A program made the position numbers and the translations under genes. Shown piece after piece: positions 16,321 to 24,828 of a DNA stretch of 64,000 nucleotides. The notes under the pieces were generated by a model, which was given only the letters and a program-made list of their open reading frames with translations, did not search any database and had not been told where the DNA came from. Each line of letters starts with the position of its first letter. Position 1 is the stretch's first letter. The stretch is from Salidesulfovibrio onnuriiensis (GTDB taxonomy: Bacteria > Desulfobacterota > Desulfovibrionia > Desulfovibrionales > Desulfovibrionaceae): positions 3,165,501 through 3,229,500 of the forward strand of contig NZ_CP040751.1 in NCBI RefSeq assembly GCF_008001235.1, given 5' to 3'.

Positions 16321-17496
16321 ATGAACGGACACAAAGGCTGCCCGCCTGAAGGGCATCCCGGAGGACACCCCGGCGGAGGCCATCCGCACGGCAAGGGGCA
16401 TCCCGGAGCCGACGGCCCGCCCAAGATGACGCTGGAGGATGGCAGCCCGGTCTGCCGCCTGGTGGCCTGGGAAGTGACCCGCTCCTGCAACCTGGCCTGC
16501 AAGCACTGCCGGGCCGAGGCGCACCCCGAGCCCTACGAGGGCGAGCTTTCCACCGAGCAGGCCAAGGCCCTCATCGACACCTTCCCGGACGTGGGCAGCC
16601 CCATCATCATCTTCACGGGCGGCGAGCCCATGATGCGCCACGACGTGTACGAGCTCATCGCCTATGCCAAGGGCAAGGGCCTGCGCTGCGTCATGGCCCC
16701 CAACGGGACGCTCATCGACGCGGAAAGCGCCAAGAGGATGAAGGATGCGGGCGTGGAGCGCTGCTCCATCTCCATTGACGCGCCCGAGGCGGCCCAGCAC
16801 GACGAGTTCCGAGGCGAAAAGGGGGCCTTCGACGCCTCCATGCGCGGCATCCAGCACCTCAAGGACACGGGCATCGAGTTCCAGATCAACACCACGGTGA
16901 CCAAGAACAACCTGCACCTGTTCAAGGACATCTTCCAGCTCTGCGAACGGATCGGGGCCTCGGCATGGCACATCTTCCTGCTCGTGCCCACGGGCCGGGC
17001 CGAGGAGCTGGGCGCGGAGGTCATTTCCGCGGACGAATACGAGAACGTGCTCAACTGGTTCTACGACTTCCGCAAGACCACCGACATGCAGCTCAAGGCC
17101 ACCTGCGCACCGCATTACCACCGCATCCTGCGGCAGCGGGCCAAGGAGGAAGGCATCCCGGTGAACTTCGAGAACTTCGGCCTGGACGCCGTGAGCCGGG
17201 GCTGCCTGGGCGGCGTGGGCTTCTGTTTCATTTCCCACCGGGGCCAGGTGCAGCCCTGCGGCTACCTGGAACTGGACTGCGGCAACGTGCTGGAAACCCC
17301 GTTCCCGGAGATCTGGAGAAAATCCCAACATTTTCTCAACCTTCGCAACCCCAAGGTATACGAAGGCAAATGCGGGCACTGCGAATACGAACGCGTGTGC
17401 GGCGGCTGCCGGGCTCGCGCTGCGACCATGAACGGCCACTACCTCCGGGAAGAGCCGCTGTGTTCCTACCAACCCAAGAAAAAACCGCGCGACTAG
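16321..17496 (+). CDS. ahbD: heme b synthase AhbD with a His/Gly-rich N-terminus (radical SAM)
   Basis: Radical SAM enzyme that oxidatively decarboxylates two propionates of iron-coproporphyrin III to the vinyl groups of heme b, the last step of the alternative route. The 391 residues carry CxxxCxxC (C56, C60, C63 in RSCNLACKHC), GGEP and a C-terminal SPASM cluster (CGHCEYERVCGGC). Residues 4-29 are an unusual His/Gly/Pro-rich stretch with six histidines, which could bind metal or heme iron. The start four bases after hemB has only a weak ribosome site; Met36 is an alternative that would remove the stretch. Confidence 0.9.
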   Translation: MNGHKGCPPEGHPGGHPGGGHPHGKGHPGADGPPKMTLEDGSPVCRLVAWEVTRSCNLACKHCRAEAHPEPYEGELSTEQAKALIDTFPDVGSPIIIFTGGEPMMRHDVYELIAYAKGKGLRCVMAPNGTLIDAESAKRMKDAGVERCSISIDAPEAAQHDEFRGEKGAFDASMRGIQHLKDTGIEFQINTTVTKNNLHLFKDIFQLCERIGASAWHIFLLVPTGRAEELGAEVISADEYENVLNWFYDFRKTTDMQLKATCAPHYHRILRQRAKEEGIPVNFENFGLDAVSRGCLGGVGFCFISHRGQVQPCGYLELDCGNVLETPFPEIWRKSQHFLNLRNPKVYEGKCGHCEYERVCGGCRARAATMNGHYLREEPLCSYQPKKKPRD

Positions 17497-17498
17497 CC

Positions 17499-17948
17499 AT
17501 GGACAGTTACGACAAACAGATCCTGGACATCATCCAGTCCGGCTTTCCCATCGCCCCGCACCCCTATGACGTGGTGGGCGAACAGGTGGGGCTGACCGGG
17601 GCCGAAGTGCTGGCCCGGGTGCGCGCCCTCAAGCAGCAAGGCGTGATCCGCCGCATGGGCGCCAACTTCCAGTCCCACAAGCTGGGCTGGCAGTCGACCC
17701 TGTGCGCGGCCAGCGTGCCCGAGGACAGGGTCGACGAGTTCGTGGCCGAAGTAAACCGCCACGACGGCGTGACCCACAACTACCTGCGCGAAAACGAATT
17801 CAACATCTGGTTCACCATGATCGCCCCGGACATGGACACGGTCGAGGCCACCCTGGCCGAGATCACGGCAAACACCGGCATCAAGGTCCTCAACCTTCCC
17901 GCCAGCCGCCTGTTCAAGATCAAGGTGGACTTCAAGATGGACCGATAG
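17499..17948 (+). CDS. siroheme decarboxylase subunit (AhbA/AhbB, Lrp fold)
   Basis: A 149-residue Lrp/AsnC-fold protein: a winged-helix-like N-terminus (DKQILDIIQSGFPIAPHPY) and a C-terminal RAM-like domain. The FPI-x-PxPY wording and its place two bases after ahbD identify it as a siroheme decarboxylase subunit, which removes the C12 and C18 acetate carboxyls of siroheme, and not a DNA-binding regulator. The enzyme is usually a pair of AhbA and AhbB; only one is in this window and I cannot say which with certainty. There is no strong ribosome site, so translation is probably coupled to ahbD. Confidence 0.82.
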   Translation: MDSYDKQILDIIQSGFPIAPHPYDVVGEQVGLTGAEVLARVRALKQQGVIRRMGANFQSHKLGWQSTLCAASVPEDRVDEFVAEVNRHDGVTHNYLRENEFNIWFTMIAPDMDTVEATLAEITANTGIKVLNLPASRLFKIKVDFKMDR

Positions 17949-17957
17949 GTAACCGCC

Positions 17958-18290
17958 ATGGGCAAGCTCCTGAAAGGCCTCCTGTTCGGAACCGCTGCCG
18001 CCGCCATCGACGTGGCTCCCATGCTGGCCATGGGGCTGGGATGGCACGAGTGCGCCTCCGCGTTCCTGCACTGGGTGGGCCTGGGAGTCATCATCGCCTA
18101 CCTGCGCATGCCGCTCCCGGGCTGGCTTGCCGGGGCCGTGGCCGGGCTGCTCACCGGAGTCCCGGTGGTGCTGCTTGTCCTCAAGACCGATCCAACTTCC
18201 GTCATGCCCGTCAGCATCGCCTCTGTAGTTCTCGGAGCCGGGCTCGGGTTCATGACCCGGAAATTCATAACCGAAAAGGAGTCGTCATGA
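17958..18290 (+). CDS. small three-helix membrane protein
   Basis: A 110-residue integral membrane protein with three hydrophobic stretches (about 8-28, 38-70 in two parts, 83-100) and a basic C-terminus (RKFITEKESS). I do not recognise the family. It starts nine bases after the siroheme decarboxylase gene and its stop overlaps the rpe start (ATGA), so it is coupled to both the heme cluster and rpe. Confidence 0.75.
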   Translation: MGKLLKGLLFGTAAAAIDVAPMLAMGLGWHECASAFLHWVGLGVIIAYLRMPLPGWLAGAVAGLLTGVPVVLLVLKTDPTSVMPVSIASVVLGAGLGFMTRKFITEKESS

Positions 18291-18943
18291 TCCTTTCCCC
18301 TTCCATGCTCTCCTCGGACTTCGCCAACATGGAGACCGAGCTCCAGGCCCTGGAGGCCGCGGGCCTCGAATGGGTCCATCTGGACGTCATGGACGGGCGC
18401 TTCGTGCCCAACATCACCTTTGGCCCGCCCATCATCAAGGCCATGCGCAAGAAGTCGAACCTGTTCTTCGACTGCCACCTGATGATCGAGGAACCGGGCC
18501 GCTACATCCAGGAATTCGCGGATGCGGGTTCGGACCTCATCTGCGTGCACGCCGAGGCCTGCACCCACCTGGAACGCGTCTGCGCCCAGATTGCGGACGC
18601 CGGCTGCAAGCCCGCCGTGGCGCTCAACCCGCACACCCCGCTGGAGCTGATCAAATACCTCATCCCACAGCTGCACATGGTGCTGCTCATGTCCGTGAAC
18701 CCGGGCTTCGGCGGCCAGAAGTTCATCCCCTTCACCATGGACAAGCTGCGCGACCTGAAAGCCATGATCACGGACATGAACGCGGGAACGCTCATCCAGA
18801 TCGACGGCGGCGTGACCCCGGAGAACACCCCGGACCTGGTCCGCGCCGGAGCCGACGTGCTGGTTTCCGGCTCGGCCTTTTTCGGATTCCCGCCCTACAG
18901 GGAACGCCACGAGGTGTTCCAGGCGGCCGCGAAACAGGCGTAA
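18287..18943 (+). CDS. rpe: ribulose-phosphate 3-epimerase
   Basis: Interconverts ribulose 5-phosphate and xylulose 5-phosphate in the pentose phosphate pathway. The 218-residue TIM barrel shows the family motifs SPSMLSSDFANM, HLDVMDGRFVPNI (metal-binding His/Asp), DCHLMIEEP, MSVNPGFGGQKFIP and QIDGGVTPEN. It overlaps the upstream membrane-protein gene by four bases; GGAG lies eight bases upstream. A strong terminator follows. Confidence 0.97.
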   Translation: MILSPSMLSSDFANMETELQALEAAGLEWVHLDVMDGRFVPNITFGPPIIKAMRKKSNLFFDCHLMIEEPGRYIQEFADAGSDLICVHAEACTHLERVCAQIADAGCKPAVALNPHTPLELIKYLIPQLHMVLLMSVNPGFGGQKFIPFTMDKLRDLKAMITDMNAGTLIQIDGGVTPENTPDLVRAGADVLVSGSAFFGFPPYRERHEVFQAAAKQA

Positions 18944-18990
18944 GCGCAGACACAGACGACTTGCGGGACGTCGCGAGTACGAGTATGTCA

Positions 18991-19021
18991 GGGGCCGGTA
19001 TTCACACCGGCCCCTTTTTTT
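18991..19021 (+). terminator. intrinsic terminator after rpe
   Basis: GGGGCCGGT / ACCGGCCCC stem, six-base loop, then seven Ts; it ends 12 bases before the uup start. Confidence 0.95.
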
Positions 19022-19032
19022 CGGAGAAACGC

Positions 19033-20952
19033 ATGGCTCTCATCAGTCTTCAGGATATCAGCATCAATTTCACCGGCACCGTGCTGCTGGACAGGATCAA
19101 CCTCCAGGTGGAACAGGGCGAACGCATCTGCCTGGTGGGCCGCAACGGCGAGGGAAAATCCACGCTGCTCTCGGTCATCAACGGCGACATCAAGGCCGAT
19201 TCCGGCGAGGTGGCCGTCAGCCAGGGAGTGCGCATCGCCATGCTGCCCCAATCCGTGCCCACGGACCTTTCCGGCTCCACCTACGACGTGGCGGCATCGG
19301 GCCTGGGACGCATCGGCAAGCACCTGGCCGACTACCACCGCGCCAGCCGCGCCCTGGCCGAGGCCACGGGCGACACCGAGGCCCTGGTGCGCCAGCTGGA
19401 GCAGGCCCAGCACGTGCTGGACGCGGACGGGGCCTGGGAACGCCACCAGACCATCGAGATGGTGCTCTCCCACCTGAAGCTCGACGCCGACGAAGACTTC
19501 GCCACCCTGTCCGGGGGCACCCAGCGCCGCGTGCTCCTGGCGCGGGCACTGGCCTGCCAGCCGGACCTGCTGGTGCTGGACGAACCCACCAACCACCTGG
19601 ACATCGACTCCATTGTCTGGCTGGAGGAATTCCTGCTGCGCCAGAACCGCACCCTGCTCTTCGTGACCCACGACAGGGCCTTTCTCCGCAAGCTGGCAAC
19701 CCGCATCGTCGAGATCGACCGAGGCAGGCTGACCAGCTGGGAGTGCGACTACGAGACCTACATGCAGCGCAAGGAAGAGGCCCTGGCGGCCGAGGCCAAG
19801 CAGAACCACAATTTCGACAAGAAGCTGGCCCAGGAGGAGCAGTGGATCCGGCAAGGCATCAAGGCCCGCCGCACCCGCAACATGGGCCGTGTGCGCGAGC
19901 TGCGCGCCATGCGCGAGGAGCGCGGCCAGCGCCGCGAGCGCACGGGCAAGGCCAGCATGGTCATCCAGGAGGCGGACCGCACCGGCAAGATGGTCACCGA
20001 GGCCACGGACATCTCCTTCGGCTATGGCGGCAAGACGATCATAGGCAAGTTCAGCTGCCGCATCATGCGCGGGGACAAGATCGGCCTGGTGGGCCCCAAC
20101 GGCGCGGGCAAGACCACCCTGCTCAAGCTCCTGCTCAAGGAACTGGAACCCGCCACAGGCTCGGTCCGGCACGGGGTCAACCTGGAGGTCAGCTACTTCG
20201 ACCAGCACCGGGAAGTGCTCAAGGAGGACCAAAGCGCCCGGGACAACATCGCCGAGGGAGCCGACTACATCAGCATAAACGGCGGCCGCAAGCACGTGCT
20301 CGGCTATCTCAAGGAATTTCTCTTCACCCCGGACCGCGCCCAGCTCCCGGTGAGCGTGCTCTCGGGTGGCGAACGCAACCGGCTGCTCCTGGCCAAGCTC
20401 TTCACCCGGCCCTCCAACGTGCTGGTCATGGACGAACCCACCAACGACCTGGATGTGGAAACCCTGGACCTGCTGGAAGAGCTGCTTCTGGACTATTCCG
20501 GCACCCTGCTGCTGGTCAGCCACGACCGCGCCTTCCTCAACAACGTGGCCACCTCCACCATCGCCTTCGAGGGCGAGGGCGTGGTGCGCGAATATGTGGG
20601 CGGCTACGACGACTGGCTGCGCCAGCGTCCGGAAAGGAAGGTGGAAAAGGCCAAACCCGCCAGGCGGGAGGAAAAGCCCAAGGTCAAGCCTGGAAAGCTC
20701 AGCTACAAGGAAAAGTATCAGCTGGAGCAGTACCGCAAGGAACTGGAGGAACTGCCCGCAAGGATCGAAGCCCTGGAAACGGGCATTCAGGAAAAGCACG
20801 ACGCCCTGGCCGACCCGGAGCTTTACAGGACCGGCGGCGACAAGGTCTCCATCCTGCAGGCCTCTCTGGAGGCCCTGGAATCCGAGCTGGAAACCGTCTT
20901 TGCCCGCTGGGAGTTCATCGAGCAGGCCCTGGAGGACGCGCCCGCCGAATAG
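19033..20952 (+). CDS. uup: ABC-F ATPase, Uup type
   Basis: Cytoplasmic ABC-F protein with two ATPase domains and no membrane segment. The first has Walker A GRNGEGKST (about residue 37) and signature LSGGTQRRVLLARAL with DEPTNHLDIDS. The second has GPNGAGKTT near 355 and LSGGERNRLLLAKLF with DEPTNDLDVET. A lysine-rich interdomain linker (about 235-315) and a C-terminal coiled coil (about 555-639) indicate the Uup branch, linked to ribosome function and nucleic-acid binding. The 639-residue length fits. GGAG precedes the start at 19033; the much longer open frame upstream only overlaps rpe. It is convergent with the lipid-transport operon, three bases away. Confidence 0.93.
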   Translation: MALISLQDISINFTGTVLLDRINLQVEQGERICLVGRNGEGKSTLLSVINGDIKADSGEVAVSQGVRIAMLPQSVPTDLSGSTYDVAASGLGRIGKHLADYHRASRALAEATGDTEALVRQLEQAQHVLDADGAWERHQTIEMVLSHLKLDADEDFATLSGGTQRRVLLARALACQPDLLVLDEPTNHLDIDSIVWLEEFLLRQNRTLLFVTHDRAFLRKLATRIVEIDRGRLTSWECDYETYMQRKEEALAAEAKQNHNFDKKLAQEEQWIRQGIKARRTRNMGRVRELRAMREERGQRRERTGKASMVIQEADRTGKMVTEATDISFGYGGKTIIGKFSCRIMRGDKIGLVGPNGAGKTTLLKLLLKELEPATGSVRHGVNLEVSYFDQHREVLKEDQSARDNIAEGADYISINGGRKHVLGYLKEFLFTPDRAQLPVSVLSGGERNRLLLAKLFTRPSNVLVMDEPTNDLDVETLDLLEELLLDYSGTLLLVSHDRAFLNNVATSTIAFEGEGVVREYVGGYDDWLRQRPERKVEKAKPARREEKPKVKPGKLSYKEKYQLEQYRKELEELPARIEALETGIQEKHDALADPELYRTGGDKVSILQASLEALESELETVFARWEFIEQALEDAPAE

Positions 20953-20955
20953 GCG

Positions 20956-21576
20956 CTACAGCTTCCCGGCCAGGAACGTGCGCAGGTCGCTTTCCAGACT
21001 GGTGAATACGGCCCGCGCCCCTTCACGCATCCCCTGCACCACCGAGGCCGGGCTGTTGCCCGAAACCGGCGTGCGCACGGAATAGTTGCGCGAAAACACG
21101 ATATGGTTTTCCGCCGAGCGCTCGTCGATGAGGAAGAACTGCATTTCCACCAGGGCCGATTCCCGGCCGCCGGAAAAATCCCCGTACAGGACATTAACCA
21201 CCCCTTCCAGGGTGTAGTCGGCCTCGGCCAGGCTGGCCGGGGAAACCGACCCGGCGAACAGCCCCGCCCCATCCATCCAGCGGTCCAGATCGTGGGAGAG
21301 CAATTCCACGGGCGGCATGAAAAAGAGATTGTAGAAATCCGATTCCATTCGGCCGTTGTCCAGCTTGTAGACCAGTTCCCGGCCGTCGTAGAGCGGCGAA
21401 ATCTGCATGCGCCGCACCTTGAGCAGCTTTTCGGAAACCGGTGCGGCCTCGGCCCGTTCCCGCTGCACGTCCAGGGTATAGTAACGCTTTTCCACGGCCT
21501 TGCGCGAAAGCCCGCCGCACCCGGCCAGCAGGGACAGGGTGACGAGGACGAAAAGGATTCTGTGCACGGTTTTCAT
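20956..21576 (-). CDS. ABC-type transport auxiliary lipoprotein (PqiC/MlaC-position)
   Basis: A 206-residue lipoprotein with a signal peptide ending in LLAG-C (Cys20), then an ABC-transport-auxiliary fold: KRYYTLDVQRER, LKVRRMQISPLYDGRELVYK, DFYNLFFMPPVELLSHDL. Such proteins sit in the outer membrane or periplasm and pair with MCE-type lipid transporters (PqiC class). Its ATG shares a base with the stop of the MCE gene, so it is the last gene of the operon. No terminator separates it from the convergent uup. Confidence 0.85.
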   Translation of the reverse strand: MKTVHRILFVLVTLSLLAGCGGLSRKAVEKRYYTLDVQRERAEAAPVSEKLLKVRRMQISPLYDGRELVYKLDNGRMESDFYNLFFMPPVELLSHDLDRWMDGAGLFAGSVSPASLAEADYTLEGVVNVLYGDFSGGRESALVEMQFFLIDERSAENHIVFSRNYSVRTPVSGNSPASVVQGMREGARAVFTSLESDLRTFLAGKL

Positions 21577-22712
21577 TATTCCGCTCCCGGTTCAACTTTT
21601 GCCGGCGGTTCGCCGAAGATCACGCCCGAGGGGTAGCGCTTGGCGTCCTCGCTGAGTTCCTTGAGATTCTGGATCAAGAGACGCGTATCGCTCATGATGG
21701 CCTCGATGTTGATCTGCTGCCCGGCCACCAGGTTGTTGGTGCGCGCCAGCACGGCGTGCAGCTTGCGCACCGCCGCGCGCAGCTCCTCGGAGGCCTGATT
21801 GACGTTGGCCAGGGTCTGGCTCATGCCGTCCAGGTTCTTTTTCATTTCCGGGCTGGAAACGGCCTGCTCGATGGTGGAGGTGGCGTGCTTCAGGCTGGCC
21901 ATGGCCTCGCGGGCGTCGGCAATCCCTTCCACCATGTCCGCTTCCGAGGACTCGAGAATGCGCCGCGCGCTGGCGATGACGCCGGAGGCGTCCGGAATGA
22001 TGCGCTCGGTGGCCGGATCCTTGAGCAGCTCGTTGACCCGGGCCAGCAGCCGGTGGGTCTCGTTGAGGTTGGCGATCAGGGTCTTGCCCAGTTCCTTCAT
22101 GTCCGTCTTCTTCATGAGGTTGCGGATGCCCTGGGTGATGGCCTTGACGTCGGCCACGATGGTTTCGATGTCCTCTTTCTTGAGCCCGCTCAGGAAGTCG
22201 CCCACGCTGGCAACGGCCTGTTCCAGGCGGCTCAGGGTGCTCGGCGCGGACGGCACGTAGATGTGCTGCGGCTGCCAGGAAATCTTCAAGGGCGTATTTG
22301 TCTTGGGGTTCACGTAGTCCAGGTTCAGGAACAGCTGCCCGGTGAGTCCCAGGGACGTGGGCTGGGCGCGCAGCCCCTTTTTCACGTCCTGTTCGATGAC
22401 CGAGGCCAGTTCCTCCCGGGTCTCGGTATGGAACTTCTTGGCGTCCAGTTCGCAGCGCACATACACGTAGCGGTAGCTTTCGTCATAGTACCGGGAAACA
22501 AAGGAGATCTCGGCGACCGATCCCACCTGCACGCCCTTGAGCTTCACGGGGGACCCCACCTCCAGGCCGTTGACCGACTCGTCGATGTAGGTCTCCATCG
22601 TGTACGTTTCCTTGAAATAATCGCCGACACCCAGCACCAGGATGACCACCAGGATCATGGCCGTGCCCAAGATGACGAAAACGCCCAGTTTGAAATAATC
22701 TGATTGCCGCAT
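21576..22712 (-). CDS. mlaD: MCE-domain lipid-transport protein (MlaD type)
   Basis: A 378-residue inner-membrane-anchored periplasmic substrate-binding protein of an Mla-type phospholipid transporter. An N-terminal helix (about 8-30) precedes the MCE domain (about 38-120; DESVNGLEVGSPVKLKGVQVGSV). A long C-terminal helical region (about 160-350) should form the tube or bundle typical of longer MCE proteins. It is longer than E. coli MlaD (183 residues). The start at 22712 matches the canonical MRQSDYFKLGVF and lies two bases after the ATPase gene. Confidence 0.93.
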   Translation of the reverse strand: MRQSDYFKLGVFVILGTAMILVVILVLGVGDYFKETYTMETYIDESVNGLEVGSPVKLKGVQVGSVAEISFVSRYYDESYRYVYVRCELDAKKFHTETREELASVIEQDVKKGLRAQPTSLGLTGQLFLNLDYVNPKTNTPLKISWQPQHIYVPSAPSTLSRLEQAVASVGDFLSGLKKEDIETIVADVKAITQGIRNLMKKTDMKELGKTLIANLNETHRLLARVNELLKDPATERIIPDASGVIASARRILESSEADMVEGIADAREAMASLKHATSTIEQAVSSPEMKKNLDGMSQTLANVNQASEELRAAVRKLHAVLARTNNLVAGQQINIEAIMSDTRLLIQNLKELSEDAKRYPSGVIFGEPPAKVEPGAE

Positions 22713-22714
22713 GG

Positions 22715-23512
22715 TTATGATTCCTCTCGTGGCTCGGCACATTCCATGCCCGGGCCGAAACGGGTCTCGGCCTGGCGATGAAAAAACCGCTGTACGAATT
22801 CATTGTCCGAATGGTCGCGCAGCTCGCGCGGATCGCCCTCGGCCACGATCTTCTTGACGCTCTTGTCGAGCATGATGACCCGGTCGGCCACCGAATAGAT
22901 GCTGGCCAACTCGTGGGAAACGATGACGAAGGTGATGCCCAGGTTCCGGGACAGGGTGCGGATGAGCTCGTCCAGCTCGGCCGAGGTGATGGGATCGAGC
23001 CCGGCGGACGGTTCGTCGAGAAAGAGAATGCCGGGGTCCAGGGCCATGGCCCGGGCGATTGCCGCACGCTTCTTCATGCCCCCGGAAAGCTGGGAGGGCA
23101 TGCTGTAGACGAAATCATCCAGCCCCACCTGGGCCAGCTTGCTCCTGGCGATGATCTCCATGGCCTCGTTCGGCAGGTCCGTGAACTCCTCCAGGGGCAG
23201 CATGACGTTGGACATGAGCGACATGGACCCGAACAGGGCCCCCATCTGGTACATGACCCCGAAGCGGCGCAGAATCGCGTCGCGCTTGCGGCCGTGGCTG
23301 GTGACGATGTCGTCCCCCTCGATGAGGATGCGGCCGTTCCTGGGCTCCAGCAGGCCGATCATGTGCTTGAGCACCGTGCTCTTGCCGCAGCCGGACCCTC
23401 CCAGGATGACGAAGATCTCTCCCCGGTTCACCTCGAAGGAGATGTCGTCGATGACCGTGAAGTCGCCGTAGGCGCAGGTCAGGTTCTGTACGCTGATGGC
23501 CGCTTCGCTCAT
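22715..23512 (-). CDS. mlaF: lipid-transport ABC ATPase (MlaF type)
   Basis: ATPase of the MCE transporter, 265 residues: Walker A GGSGCGKST (about 38-46), Q-loop YQMGALF, signature LSGGMKKRAAIARAMAL, Walker B ILFLDEPSAGLDP and switch SHE (the H-loop). The GALF and SGGMKKR wording is typical of MlaF. The start at 23512 is one base after the permease stop; the in-frame extension to 23560 lies inside the permease gene and is not used. Confidence 0.95.
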   Translation of the reverse strand: MSEAAISVQNLTCAYGDFTVIDDISFEVNRGEIFVILGGSGCGKSTVLKHMIGLLEPRNGRILIEGDDIVTSHGRKRDAILRRFGVMYQMGALFGSMSLMSNVMLPLEEFTDLPNEAMEIIARSKLAQVGLDDFVYSMPSQLSGGMKKRAAIARAMALDPGILFLDEPSAGLDPITSAELDELIRTLSRNLGITFVIVSHELASIYSVADRVIMLDKSVKKIVAEGDPRELRDHSDNEFVQRFFHRQAETRFGPGMECAEPREES

Positions 23513-23513
23513 G

Positions 23514-24671
23514 TCATATCCCCAGGTAATAGAACACCAGGGCGAACAGGCCGTCCGCAATGGCGATGGCTATGATGCCGCTGACCACGGCGCTGGTGGT
23601 GGAAACGCCCACCGCGCTGGCGCCGGTCCTGGTTTCCAGGCCCCGCAGGCAGCCCACCCCGGCCACCAGTAGGCTGAAAACGCAGGCCTTGAACAAGCCG
23701 CCCGCGAAATCCATATAGCCCAGCAGCCGGAACACGCGCGAGGTGAAGGTCACCAGCGGATAATCCATGGAAAGCATGACCAGGGCCCCGCCCGCCAGGC
23801 TGGCGAAATTGAAGAACATGGTCATGAGCGGCACCGCGAACAGGGCGGCCAGCACCTTGGGGGCCACCAGGAAACGCATGGGCGAAAGCCCCATGGTCAC
23901 CAGGGCGTCCACCTCCTCGTTGACCTTCATGGTGCCGATCTCGGCCGCAAAGGCCGAACCGGACCGCGCCGCCAGCAGAATGGCCGTCACCAGCGGGCCC
24001 ATTTCCCGAAACATGACCAGACCGAGCATGTTGGGCACGAATATTTCCGCCCCGAACCGCTGCAGGCTGATGGCGGTCTGGAACGACATGATCAGGCCCA
24101 TGAGAAAACCGATGAGCATGATGATGGACAGGCTCTGCACGCCCACGGCGATGAGCGAGAGCCAGACGTCCTTCCAGCGGATGCAGCGCGGGCTGTGCAG
24201 GCAGTAGAAGATGATGGCCACGGATTCGCCCACGAACGTAACCATGCGCTTGAATTCGTAGAAGGCGTCCTCGGCAAAATGGCCGACCTGCTCGGCCATG
24301 CCCATGCGCCGCTCCCCCGCCGTGCGGGCCCAGGAAGGCGGGGCGCAGCCCCAGGCCATGCCCAGGACCTGCCGCAGTTCCTCACGGAGATTCTCCACCT
24401 TGAGGGAGCCGCCCAGTGCGTCCTCCACCTCCTGGCGCAGCTTGATCAGCAGGGCCACTCCTGCCCCGTCCAGGTATTCCAGCCCGGAGCAGTCCGCCAC
24501 CACGTCGCGGGCGGACCCGGTGCGCACGGCGTCCAGGGCGTCGTCCCAGAGCGCCGCGGTGGATACGGCGTCCAGCCTGCCCCCCAGGGACAGCACCAGA
24601 GAGCCGCCCTCACGGGAGGTCTTCATGTGCGCGCCGGGAGCGTGCTCTATGTTCCGCCTGCTCTTCTTCAT
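23514..24671 (-). CDS. mlaE: STAS-MlaE fusion lipid-transport permease
   Basis: A 385-residue fusion. Residues about 16-105 form a STAS domain (DVVADCSGLEYLDGAGVALLIKL), the fold of MlaB. Residues about 125-385 are the MlaE permease, with an amphipathic entry helix, about five membrane helices, and the motifs FQTAISLQRFGAE and EIGTMKVNEEVDALVTMG. In E. coli MlaB and MlaE are separate polypeptides; here the regulatory STAS subunit is fused to the permease N-terminus. It is the first gene of the operon mlaE-mlaF-mlaD-lipoprotein. Met16 is an alternative start without a better ribosome site. Confidence 0.92.
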   Translation of the reverse strand: MKKSRRNIEHAPGAHMKTSREGGSLVLSLGGRLDAVSTAALWDDALDAVRTGSARDVVADCSGLEYLDGAGVALLIKLRQEVEDALGGSLKVENLREELRQVLGMAWGCAPPSWARTAGERRMGMAEQVGHFAEDAFYEFKRMVTFVGESVAIIFYCLHSPRCIRWKDVWLSLIAVGVQSLSIIMLIGFLMGLIMSFQTAISLQRFGAEIFVPNMLGLVMFREMGPLVTAILLAARSGSAFAAEIGTMKVNEEVDALVTMGLSPMRFLVAPKVLAALFAVPLMTMFFNFASLAGGALVMLSMDYPLVTFTSRVFRLLGYMDFAGGLFKACVFSLLVAGVGCLRGLETRTGASAVGVSTTSAVVSGIIAIAIADGLFALVFYYLGI

Positions 24672-24791
24672 TCTCGCCCATTACGTAAAGGAAAACGACA
24701 CCAATTCATATGATATATCCGAGCGTTGCGCGAAAGGCAAAACAGATGTCCCATAAAATCACGGTACTGGCGCCTTCTTTTTCCAAGGGTA

Positions 24792-24820
24792 TTGACATTT
24801 TCGCTTCAGAATAATATTCA
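24792..24820 (+). promoter_or_regulatory. sigma-70-type promoter of the Lrp gene, near-leaderless
   Basis: TTGACA at 24792-24797, then TATTCA at 17-base spacing (24815-24820) or TAATAT at 14. The predicted start is at about 24824-24827, only two to five bases before the ATG at 24829, and no ribosome-binding site is visible. Confidence 0.55.
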
Positions 24821-24828
24821 TTTCAACT

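Noticed and set aside
14103-16502. 799-codon open frame antisense to ahbC and hemB
   Set aside because: Mirror frame over two certain genes; no motif and no ribosome site.
17499-17948. Lrp/AsnC transcriptional regulator
   Set aside because: The protein has the Lrp fold, but its FPIAPHPY start and position behind ahbD identify a siroheme decarboxylase subunit.
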